NCBI RefSeq assembly: GCF_001039355.2
Contig: NW_019775401.1
Span: 124,001-188,000, forward strand
DNA from: Lingula anatina
Lineage: Eukaryota > Brachiopoda > Lingulata > Lingulida > Lingulidae
DNA: 64,000 nucleotides
Direction: 5' to 3'
Positions 27,401-39,126 of the stretch are shown here, in pieces. Both the position numbers and the translations under genes were made by a program. Within the stretch, counting starts at the first letter, position 1. Each line of letters begins with the position of its first letter. The notes beneath the pieces are model-generated. The model was given only the letters and a program-made list of their open reading frames with translations, was not told where the DNA came from and did not search any database.

Positions 27401-30400
27401 TTTATTCTACAAAAGCATGAGTGTTTTTCTAATGTTAATAAGTGACATTAACCTCAATTCTAAGACTGAAAACTTTAAACATTAACTTTATTAATTTTTT
27501 TCTGTATTTTGTCAGTCAGCATCTAAGTTATTTCTACATATTTAAACTTAGGTATCTTGTGTGCATTTAGTTGTAAATTTAGCAATATTTAGATCATGCT
27601 TTTATTTCAGATTTCACTAAACTTTAGGATGCATAATCTTAAATATTGCAGTTTACAGTAGACTGACAGTAGTAAGAACAAAGAGGAATAAGGAGAAATA
27701 GTAAAATTACATGTTTTCTCTGCCTCTGCAATCCCATATTACATCTGTGCTTGAAGCTTTCAGGATTCATAACCTTGATCATTTATAAAATCACTGTACA
27801 TTAGAAAAGATAAAGTAAAACTTAAAAGCCTTGAATTATTGGTTCAAATTCTCAATGTTCTTTCTGACATCTTAGCTAAGTACTATTATTGGTTATTAAT
27901 ACAGTTGTGGTTTATATTTATAGGAGAGTAACTGTATATTTTGCTTGTATTTTCCAGTAAAGCCATAGCTGAGGAATCCCAAGAGTCTCTAGATGGCGCT
28001 TCGATATCTATGGGGCAGGACCCTTCAACACTGTAAGTCTCTCTACAGAATTACCAAGTTCTCTTTTTAGTGAATTGTGAACTTTTAATGGGATACAAGC
28101 AGGTAAATGAAAACCCCCATTTACAGCCAGTATATGTTATTTGGTATTTTGTTTTGTCACACTTTAATTGGTTTTCCATTATTTATTTTTTTCTTTAGCT
28201 CATTACAAAGCAGACTGCGCAATAACCTGGAAGACACAGTCTCTCTCTCAATGGAATCACTGGATGAAGGTAAAGATACCAGCACATTCTTATTTCTTCT
28301 CCGTCACAATCAGTCTCCATTACTCAATCTTCTCAGCTAACACAATCACATAAACCTGTGATTGTGAACTTCAGTGTCACCTTGAATTTGATAAAATACA
28401 AAACACAATCTCAGTGTAGGTAGATAATTATTTGATTCACAATTGGTTTAGGAGTGATTAATTTTTTTTAAAAAAAAGTGGATGAGAAGTTTTTCTCTTC
28501 AGGAGTATTTAGACATCATAGTTCTACTTATTGTAAAGTGTTCAGTTTCAGACATTTCCAGGCACTATCAGAATATATTTCCAGAAGTCTATCCTGGAGC
28601 TCATTAAGCAAGATATTTCAATTTTTATCTTCCATAGGTGCTCAAGTGGAGTTTGAGGATGATGAAGACCTGATGATCAGAGGCCCTGAACCTGAAGCTT
28701 GGAGTGTCTATGTCAACAAAAAAGAAATCTCCAAACTTGGCCTTAGTAAGAAAGATGTCAAGAGGCAGGATCACCTTTGGGGTAAGTTTGATATATAATG
28801 TGGTTTTCAATTCTAAGATGACACCTTTCAGAGATTTAGTGGACAGTTACATATGTAGCATGTTTTAGGTTAAGAAACAATAATTGGATTCACATTGGTG
28901 CAAAAAATGTTTAAATTTTTTTATTTATTTTTATTTTTATTTTATTTTATTTTATTTTTTTTTGATTGGTTAATCCCAAGATTGTTGAATTTTTTTCCAG
29001 AAATCGTTATGACAGAAAAACACCATCTGCGAACTTTGAAGATCATGCAAAGGGTTGGTTGATAATATTGGAACTATGCAGTTTTTTATTAAAACTTTTT
29101 TTTATGTAAAAGAAATATTATTAAAAGTATGGTATAAAAGCTCGTTTACAACAAACCTGTNATGATTATGAACTTTAGTGTCACCTTGAATTTGATAAAA
29201 TACAAAACACAATCTCAGTGTAGGTAGATAATTATTTGATTCACAATTGGTTTAGGAGTGATTAATTTTTTTTTAAAAAGTGGATGAGAAGTTTTTCTCT
29301 TCAGGAGTATTTAGACATCATAGTTCTACTTATTGTAAAGTGTTCAGTTTCAGACATTTCCAGGCACTATCAGAATATATTTCCAGAAGTCTATCCTGGA
29401 GCTCATTAAGCAAGATATTTCAATTTTTATCTTCCATAGGTGCTCAAGTGGAGTTTGAGGATGATGAAGACCTGATGATCAGAGGCCCTGAACCTGAAGC
29501 TTGGAGTGTCTATGTCAACAAAAAAGAAATCTCCAAACTTGGCCTTAGTAAGAAAGACGTCAAGAGGCAGGATCACCTTTGGGGTAAGTTTGATATATAA
29601 TGTGGTTTTCAGTTCTAAGATGACACCTTTCAGAGATTTAGTGGACAGTTACATATGTAGCATGTTTTAGGTTAAGAAACAATAATTGGATTCACATTGG
29701 TGCAAAAAATGTTTAAATTTTTTTATTTATTTTTATTTTTATTTTATTTTATTTTATTTTATTTTTTTGATTGGTTAATCCCAAGATTGTTGAATTTTTT
29801 TCCAGAAATCGTTATGACAGAAAAACATCATCTGCGAACTTTGAAGATCATGCAAAGGGTTGGTTGATAATATTGGAACTATGCAGCTTTTTATTAAAAC
29901 TTTTTTTATGTAAAAGAAATATTATTAAAAGTATGGTATAAATATATATTTATGCGAAAGTAATCTTATACATATAAACTGTAGTATTTAAATATTGATT
30001 AAAATCTTTTGAATAAAAACTTTTCAGTAAAACAATTATTTACATCATTCATTGTGATTTCAGGTTTACAGCCATGGTTTGGTGCATGAGGTAGGCCTGC
30101 CACCAGAACTGGTGGACAGACTGTTTCCACGCCTTGAAGATCTTATTGACATATCAGCCACATTCCTACAAAGGCTACAAGAAAGACAAGATGAGCACCC
30201 CAACAAGTTTGTCTCACAGATAGGAGACTTGCTGATTGAACAGTTTGATTCACCATCCAGCACCAGGATGGTGTCGGCATTTGGGGAGTTTTGTAGCAAG
30301 AAAAAAGAAGCCGAGGCTTTGTATAAGGACCTTTTTAAACAGGAGAAAAAGTTTCAGAACTTTATAAGGGTAAGTAATAAAGAAGGATTTTTTAAAAAGC

Positions 30401-33400
30401 TGTGATCAAGAAATTGTCAGTGGATGTTTGATGGTAGTAAAAATGATGTTTCCAATTCCAGAATGATATGTTTACTGTGAAACAATTTCATATTTTTCCT
30501 TGTGCTGCTTTCAAATACCTGTGAATAACTCAGTAAACTTCTGTAAAGTGTGTAATTACAGATAAAACTCTTTTGTAGCTCAAAGAAAATTTTACTTATA
30601 TTATATCAAGGTATATTTTGAAATGGACCAGTATGCAGTTATTCAGATATTTGGAAATTCCTTATCAATATACCTGATATCAGTTCATTAAGAATATTTG
30701 TACTGATAATCAGAATTCTGTTCATATAGAAATGCAGTGGGAATGGGTTGTGCAAGCACCACAGTATCCCAGACTGTATCTTACTGGTGACCCAGAGGCT
30801 CACTAAGATGCCAACCCTAATTGAAGCTGTGATCAAGAAAACACAAGGTAACAGCAAGAAGTGATCATTCCTATATAGGACAAGTTCACAGCTCAGTTAA
30901 CTTGGACTAACAATCAAATCATTTGATGTCATAAGATGAACATCTAGTTTAACTTGCCATATAAAATTCTAAGGTGTTATAGGTGTCCTGATAAAGTTTG
31001 AAGGAGGATGTTAACTTGATTGAATGACTATTGTTAAATATATCTGTTTAGCCAAGCAATGGATAACTGTAAAATACCTTGAGAAGTTCCACAGAAATAG
31101 AGCATCATTTTGAATTATTTTGTGTTTTGCAGAGACCAATCCAGACCATGCCCTGCTGAAGAAGGCAGACATGCTGGCTAGAAATATCCTCAATGCCATA
31201 GATGCCCAGGTAGACGCCAAAGAAAAAGAACAGAGGCTCATTGAAATCTACAACAAACTGGATGTCAGGTCCACAGCAGTTTACAAGGGCAAAAAATTCA
31301 AGGTTTGGACCTAATTATACACATTTTAAAGGCTTTGATTATTGCCTTCTGATATCATGTATTAGCAGTTTCAGAATTGTCCGTTTTTCTCTGCAGTTAT
31401 GGAGAGTTGTGCTTTCTTGGTCACACCCTCCTTTTAACGATAGTTTCAAACAGTAGACAGCACAGAAGACAGTTGTGTCTCTTGTCTGGTATAAAGATTA
31501 CAGAGATAACTTGTCTTTTTCTATTTTTACTGCCAAGTGCTATCATTTTGTGTTCTACTTGTTTTCATTGTTTAAAAATTATCAGTTGGGGTTGCTTGCT
31601 TTCATGTCAGATTGTTTGATGAATCATTCAGTATCCTTTACAATGACCAACAAGAATGTTATTGTTCTTTTCAGAAATCTGATCTTTTATCAAATAATCG
31701 GAAACTGGTGTATGAGTCAACTATAGCATGGAAAACCGCCAGAGGAAAAACAATTGGTATGTGCTTTGTCTGATGTTACTCTTAGAACAACTATCCAATT
31801 TTGAATGGAATTATCACATCTACCTTTGTTTATCTTTGTCAGTTTAGGAAAAGAAAAAGTCACTTAATTTAAATGTGATTGAGTTGGGAGATAACAGTGG
31901 ACTTCCCGTACCCAATGCATGCTGACCTTGTCAAATTGGTCCATATCATTGTAGTTGTTAATAATGGTGATCATAAATGAAATCAGTTGCAATATATTTT
32001 TGTCAAAAACCATGGCAAAAATGAGTGATTAGCAATAGAAATTGTTCTGGAAAATTTAGAATTGAAATTGATTTGTTTGATTTTTTTCCCTTCCAGATGT
32101 ACTTATTGTTGTCCTCTCTGACTTAGTATTTTTCCTTCAAGAAAATAATCAGAAGTACACATTTTTCACCCAGGATAATAAGGTATGGAAGATGGTTTTA
32201 TTCCCCCCATAGTTTTTTCCAATATTTTTGTGTAAAGATGATATCAGTACACTCAATAAATGAAAAATTTTGAATTTCTTCTTATAAGAAGTTTTGACAG
32301 ATAAGTATTTTATACTGCATAATCACATAAAAAGGACGAAAATATGATTTTGTAAATAATCTGTAATAATCAAGTACTAGTGACTAACAGATCCTCTGTG
32401 TTCCCGCAGGCGAGTGTGGTGTCTCTGTACAAACTGCTGGTCAGAGAGAAGGGGGCCACACGGGACAACAAGGGAGTTTATGTGATCAGCCAGAGCAAGG
32501 ACACCCCTGAGATGTACGAGTTTGTCTGCAAGTCAGGAGAGGAGAGGAAACAGATGATTAACATTGTCAGTGCTGCCATAAGGAATTGTCCAGAAGAAGG
32601 TAGAGATTTAGTTTAAGGAACTTTTATTTTAAACTTTTCCTTCCTTTATAATAGTATTATTTTGAATGATGAATAAGGTGATTTATTTGCTTTTTTGGGT
32701 GGTAAATGTTACTTATTTCAAAGAAAGTTAGTTTGATTGTTAAAGATATGATGAAAAGTAGTGGCACTATTGATGTCAGTGCAGTTTAACAAAGTTCACT
32801 CCTGTTCTACTGTTAACCAAGTACATCTACATGCTGATACTTGGTGTTGAATATTTGAAATGTATATATTGCAGATGATGATGAAGGAGTGCCATCAGAA
32901 AGTGAAGAAGAGAGAAAAATTAGGGAAGCCCGGGCACAGAAAGTCAGAGAGTGTCTTAGTAAGTACCTGGCCAAATTTTTCCTTGTTATAAGTGACTGAG
33001 TTTTTTTTACAGTAGATTCGATTTTTGTTATTTGCTCTACTAGCATGGAAATACTCAAACAGGCAGTTACAGAAACCCTTATTTATAAAAAATTGAACCA
33101 TTTTGTTCCCATTTCCAGGCTTCCTGCAAAGATCACAAGATCAAATAAGAGAATTGCTCAAGGATCGCTTACATGCTGTTTTTGACATGTTCGACCACCA
33201 GCCCAAGGAAGAACACCTTGTAAGAAAGCTTGACGTTTATTGAGATTTTAAAGATTTATATGATATTATGATGCATATCTATTTCAATGTTTTTTCATTC
33301 ACATGGTAACTGATTGACAAATAAAGTATTTTGTTTGCTCAGTTGCAGCCCTATGGTCAAGATGAGGATGCCAACCCTGCAGAGTGGATTGACAGAGCAG

Positions 33401-36400
33401 CTAAGGAAGGTACTCATGCTCTTCACTGCACATACATTTATATATGATGCACATGTATTTATATTTCAGTCAGATCTTACATTTAATGCAAAACAGAGTA
33501 AATTGTAAATTTTCATTCACAGAATTTTTATTCACAGAAAAATGTTCACTAAAGAATTGGCCATACTTGACCTATTGTACTGTATTTCTGTTCCAGCTGA
33601 GCGTCTGTCCTGGCTCCTCCAAAGTGGCAGCACAAATCTCAGCCGCAGTGTCAGCAGTGTTGGGGAACACCAAAGTGGGTCTTACACTCCGCCACCAGTT
33701 CCTAAACGCTCCGAGACTTTTGGAGGATTCGAGGTGTCTGCAGGTAGGATACGGAGAGAGGCCTTGGAATTTCTGCACTTGCTTCTGCGTTTTTCCCCCT
33801 ATGCTGTCAGTGTTTTGTTTACGTTTCCCCCTCCCAGGGGACTTTGATTTGGAAGCTGAATTCTGCTTGTTTTTGTCAAGAAATTAGAAGACATTTAAGT
33901 TCACTTGTACGATCATGGCCTGCAGCCCGTAGCTTTCCCCTGTAGCTTGGCTTGTATTTTATTATACTAACCACGTGACCAGTATTGTTCAATGAACAAG
34001 AATTAAGCAAGTGATGTTCTTTCTGAGGTTTTCATTTTTGTTCTCATTTTATTTTGGGTTTTATTGGTTTTGGATATCATTTTGGTCAAGTATCTTACAA
34101 CCAAAACATTTAATAAAATAATACAGGTTATGCTAAAAAAAGGACCTTGTCCTGAGAATAGGCTCTGCTATTGTGCTGGTTACCGTGTGTATCGTATCTC
34201 CCATCTTTGAGATTGCTTCTTGATTTTTGTTTTGTTTCCTGTACATATCTTCCCGATTCATGTTTTCATATATAATGTTTATGTTTCTCTTTGTACCTGC
34301 ATACATGCTTGCTGTGTCTCTTTCCTTCTAGACACTGAAACTGTAGACAGTGATATTGTGGTGGATAAAATGTTAGACCATCTAACTAAAGTGACTAACA
34401 ACCAGTTTGAATGTAGTATTGACAGCATGTCAGGGGCAGTCCCCTTGAACTTGGACACTGGTGCATGTGTAAACAGTTATGATGATAGAAATATTGCTCA
34501 CCAGAAACTGAATGACATTGAAGAGAGCAGAGAAAGTGTGGACACAGGAGAAAGTATTGAGCATGGGGTGTATTTGCAAAAGAAAAGATACAGTGTAATG
34601 GGAATTGGGATTGAAGAAGGGCAGAACTTGGCTAGTAGTGAAGAAAAACTAAGAGTACGACGTAAGTCCCGTAGCCCATTAGACTGGATCAAACGCAAGG
34701 CCAGCCTGCAGGTTACGACCTCTCATGAATTGTTGGGGGAAGCAACCAAGCCCTTCTGGAGCTCTCGCACAAAAATTGCAAAAATGCGCAGATCTAGTAT
34801 TTTGCGTCACAATAGCGATGCCGGGGAACACAAAAGCGTGCAAGCTTCTCGCTCTGGTCCACAGCTACGCCGTGTGGAGTCATTTGCTGGGTTTGGTCAA
34901 TCTGACGGGAGCTCAGGTTGGTTCTAGGCAGTAGCTGCATGATCAGTGTTGTAGACATAGACTACCATGTAGACTAATGGCCTGTTAGACTAATTAATAA
35001 GTAACCTGCCTTTAAGACTTCTCACTCTAACCAGGCTCCAACTGTAAGCTGGCCATCCATGGTCACTTGTCTGTACGAGTCCTCTCTATACACCAATCCT
35101 TAACATTTGACCCCAAGTTTTGATTAAAAAGAAAAGGTAAAGAGATGCCAGGTGATTAATTAAAAATGAAGGCGATTAGCTAAAATCTTACTTATTATAT
35201 CTGAAAGAAGTTAAACAGCTTCTTTAATTTGCATGTATATAGCATGGTGGTGGGTGCCTGGCTTGCATGCAGCATGAATTGTGTTGTCTCGTGTGTGTTA
35301 AAATGAATATGTTATAATTTTACTTGTCTATTTATTTATGTGTACTCATATGTATATATATATATATATGTTTTTTGTCTAGTCTCATTATACAATTTAA
35401 CTTGCATTTTTTCAAATGGCAGAAATTCAGCACAAGGGCTCAGGACCATCAGTAACACTTCTATATTCAACAGTAACACTCCTGTATTCATCATAAAGAC
35501 ATATTTTTAAAGACATATTATTAGATCATCATTTATTCAGCTTGGAAAAAAAGGGGATAAAATTACAAACTGAGCTACTGATTTGTATTATATTACCAAA
35601 TGAAAGATATAACAAAAGATGCCTGTAACAAGCTAATATATCTTTTGGTCATTCTTCGGTTTTGGTCCAGTCTGTCTAACCAAAGATAACACTTGCATAC
35701 AGTGATAGGGATATTTGATTTCTATAGAAAACTTTATTTTTAGTTTTCTTTAAGTTTTATTTAAAGTGTGAACAATTAACTATTGTATAACAAGAAAACA
35801 AATGCTAATTCATTATTATTTTAGAATTCTCATGATTTAAGTGGTTATAACTAATCTAATTTGTGATTTCACCAAATTAGGTTCAGTAAAAAGAAGACCA
35901 CCACCATTTCCAAAAGATGATGATGGGTCGTTTTCCAGTTTCCAAAGCTTCAACAAAGATGGTGGAGTTGATACAGATTCTGCCATCGCAAGTGATACAA
36001 CAACAGTCAGTAATTCTAGTTCCAGTAAGGTATGGTATCTTTCATGGTATTTATACTTAACTTTCATTTTTATTTAGTTTAATTATAATTTTGCAACAAA
36101 CTTAAGCGCTATCCTTTGTTTTTGGTAAGTTTTTGAGTGAACCCGACGTTATCTTCCTTTAGAGGGGGGGAATGATATAATCATTCAAATCGGATAGCTT
36201 TGCATTGGTGTGCTTTAATTGTCAAAACAAACTGATATTGCTTTTATTGTGATAGAACTGTGAGTGATTCCCTGCAAACCTGACTGAGCTCTGTGACTTG
36301 TTGTTGCTAGAGTTGTCAAGCATTGTTTGTGTACAGTTTAAATAAATCTCAGATTTCTGAGAACAAAGTGGAATACAATACTGTTACAAGATAAAACTAT

Positions 36401-39051
36401 TGTTATGGTAGCAATCTCAGTAACAGTGAACTGTAAGAAGTTAATTTGATCCTGTCCTGAGATTCTGATTCATTGTAATTATATCAACCACAACAACGAT
36501 AACAACAGACAGTTTACAAAAGAAAAAAATCCAAATTGCTTTAAAGAAGGCACCGATAACTCTTCCTAGGCTCAATTTGAGTTTAAAATGCCAGTTGCCA
36601 AGAAAAACAGACATGGACACAGCTCTGGAAGTTTTCATTTTTTATTTCCAACTGATAAGCTTGACAGTGTTGTGCTGCAGATGGCAGTGCTGGAATGATT
36701 CACCTGAATTGGAATTTGAAAGGGTGTATAACTTCAACAATATTTATCATCGGGTGCCATTAAGTGATTTTCAAACTGTCAAAAATGGCACGCATTTAGT
36801 CAAGTTCAAAAAAATAAGACAAGTGACCTTTCATGGTTTGGATAAACATGGTGTTGAAGTTTTTTCAACTTGTCCTACTTGAAATCCCCTTTCCCCCATT
36901 CTCCTTGATATTTTTTGATAAATTTTCAGAAAATTTGGAGGGGTAAAATTTAAGTTACAAAGCCAGCATGATTGATGCTTTTAAGAAGGCACATCTTTGA
37001 CAATTCTTGGCAATAATCCAAAATTTATTATGCAAGTTGCAAGCTAATTGTTACCAAGTGCAATCTAATAAGTCTTAAATATGATATGATTTATACTTAT
37101 GAAAACTACTTGTCAACAGTTTCCGTATAATTAAATATAATAACAGTTTTTGTATTTCTAAGTTCCACATTAGAGACAACTTTGCTTACTGTTACAATAG
37201 TGCTGGTATCCTGTTACTCCAAACTTCCCTGACTTTGGCAATTTTGTGTTGAACTCATTTCTTAAAAAAAGATGATATGCAGTTTTATTGAAATTGTGGT
37301 TCAAAGATTTATGTTAGGTGTCATTTCTGGCACCAAGAAAGTTTAGAAGTGTGTATGTGTGTGTTGAGGGGAAGGGGGGTGGAGATACCAAGACGAATCC
37401 TGTTTAGAGGACAACAATTTATATTCATGTCATTTTTGAGGCTGTGACATTATTTTTTGTGAGGATAAAGGTGATAAGATTATATTGAGGTATTGCAATG
37501 TGATCTGGTTATAAAGGTACATATCATTGCAATTGAAAGGAATTTTGACCTTACCCAGATACAAGCACTTACCTAGAAAAAAAAGAGTAGGCAGTCTTGT
37601 CTCTTCACCCTTTATACTGAGCGCTGAATAACTTCTTGATAGTAGTATTATTTTCATCATCTTTCTTGAAAGCTTTGCTTTGGACAAATTTTTCTCCCAA
37701 AGTCTATCAGCTAACACAGTAAAACTGACACATTTTAGAAACACATATTAACTAAAAATGGCTAGAAATATCTAAGAAGAGAAACCTAATTAAGATAAGG
37801 TGAATTAAAATTTTGGGGGGACTTTGTGATTTTTTCCAATTTAGAGCAAACCAGAAATCTTGATTTATTATTGAAAACTCCTTGTTCAAATTTCTTTCTC
37901 CCTTCATGTCTCCTAATATAAAGATTTCAGGTAATCCTATAACTCTAACAACTTTTTCTCCAGAAACTTATTCGCAGAGGTAGTGGCAATATTTTGGTTT
38001 CACATGAGGGCGTATATCGGCCCCAAAGGGTGCGTTACACTCTATTTCTGTCTAAGCATGGGACTTGAGTAACTTTTGTTTAATCAAATTTATACTAGTT
38101 ACATGTAGTCTAACAAAAGAAACATCACTATTCCTAAAACAGATATATAGAAGGAAACTGAACTTGTCACTATTGACATTTGCATGGTGAGTTATGATAG
38201 CAACTAGCAATAGATATAAACAGTTTTCTGTAAAATTGGCTTAAAATCTGAAATATGGTAGACTATAATATTGCATCATAGAGCTAAAGAAATAAATAGT
38301 CACTTATTAGTCAGTCTTAGTATTTGCTCATACATGTTTGTGCCTGTAAAGTACCCGTGTCTGTGACTGTCTATGTCTGTGAAGTGTCTTATTCAGTGTT
38401 CTTATTATAGCTGTGCATGAGTGAGATAACCACTTATAGCATTAAGTTTTGCATTGTTGTACACAATACAATAGAAGCTGATGCTATGTCACAAACTGCG
38501 CATGAATACCTATAGGAAGACACCATTGGTCTTGAGCATAATTTATCAGTGTCAAATATTGCATTTATTTATTTTTACATTTTGATGAATTAGTTTTGCG
38601 AAATGTGTTTAAAGTATTTGGTTTAATATGCAAATAGTTATTTAAATATTTTTAGTTTTACTCTTTTGTTTCACAACAATTTGACAATTTTAATTTTTAA
38701 TGATTGCATTAATGAAATAAATGAATTCTCATTAACTTCTAATTTAAAAGCAAATCCAGAATTCGTTATTTATTTCCATAACTTGTTTTATCCAGGATCC
38801 TGCTCTTCAGAAATTAAAACGTACGAGCACGTTCCTATCTGGGCTTTTGCCAACGCGAAATGCTGAGAAGGACGATTCCCCAGATGTTCGACACAGTGAC
38901 AAATCCAGTGACTTGGGGTCTATCAGCGAGTTCTCCATCAGCTCAGTGAGTCTAATACCCCCTGTGAGGGAGCAGGCGGCCTGCTTGGAGCAGATTCTGC
39001 GGTATCTAGCACAGGCCATGGTGAGGAGATAATGTTAACTTGTTTGTGATT

Positions 39052-39126
<75 letters not shown>

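Larger units (their letters stand above)
24908..27957 (+). other. RhoGEF intron 14 (3 kb), contains a candidate exon and a foldback element
   Basis: This interval holds the candidate alternative exon at 25695-25740 and the inverted-repeat element at 26887-27055. The rest is AT-rich and without protein-like frames. Confidence 0.65.
28360..29138. repeat. Allelic-looking copy of 29164-29942 (probable false duplication, copy 1)
   Basis: This 779-nt block, with two exons and a TTTTA repeat, matches 29164-29942 at well over 98% (a handful of SNPs such as GATGTC versus GACGTC and CACCAT versus CATCAT). A single N lies at 29161, just after this copy. The last 22 nt before the N (29139-29160) do not match copy 2. 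Confidence 0.88.
29164..29942. repeat. Allelic-looking copy of 28360-29138 (copy 2)
   Basis: This is the partner of 28360-29138, beginning just after the N at 29161 and running on into unique sequence leading to the main DH exon. Confidence 0.88.

Noticed and set aside
36577-36882. 101-codon open frame in the intron after 36029
   Set aside because: A CTGCAG gives an acceptor-like site, but there is no donor in phase and no recognisable protein pattern; adjoining exons join without it.
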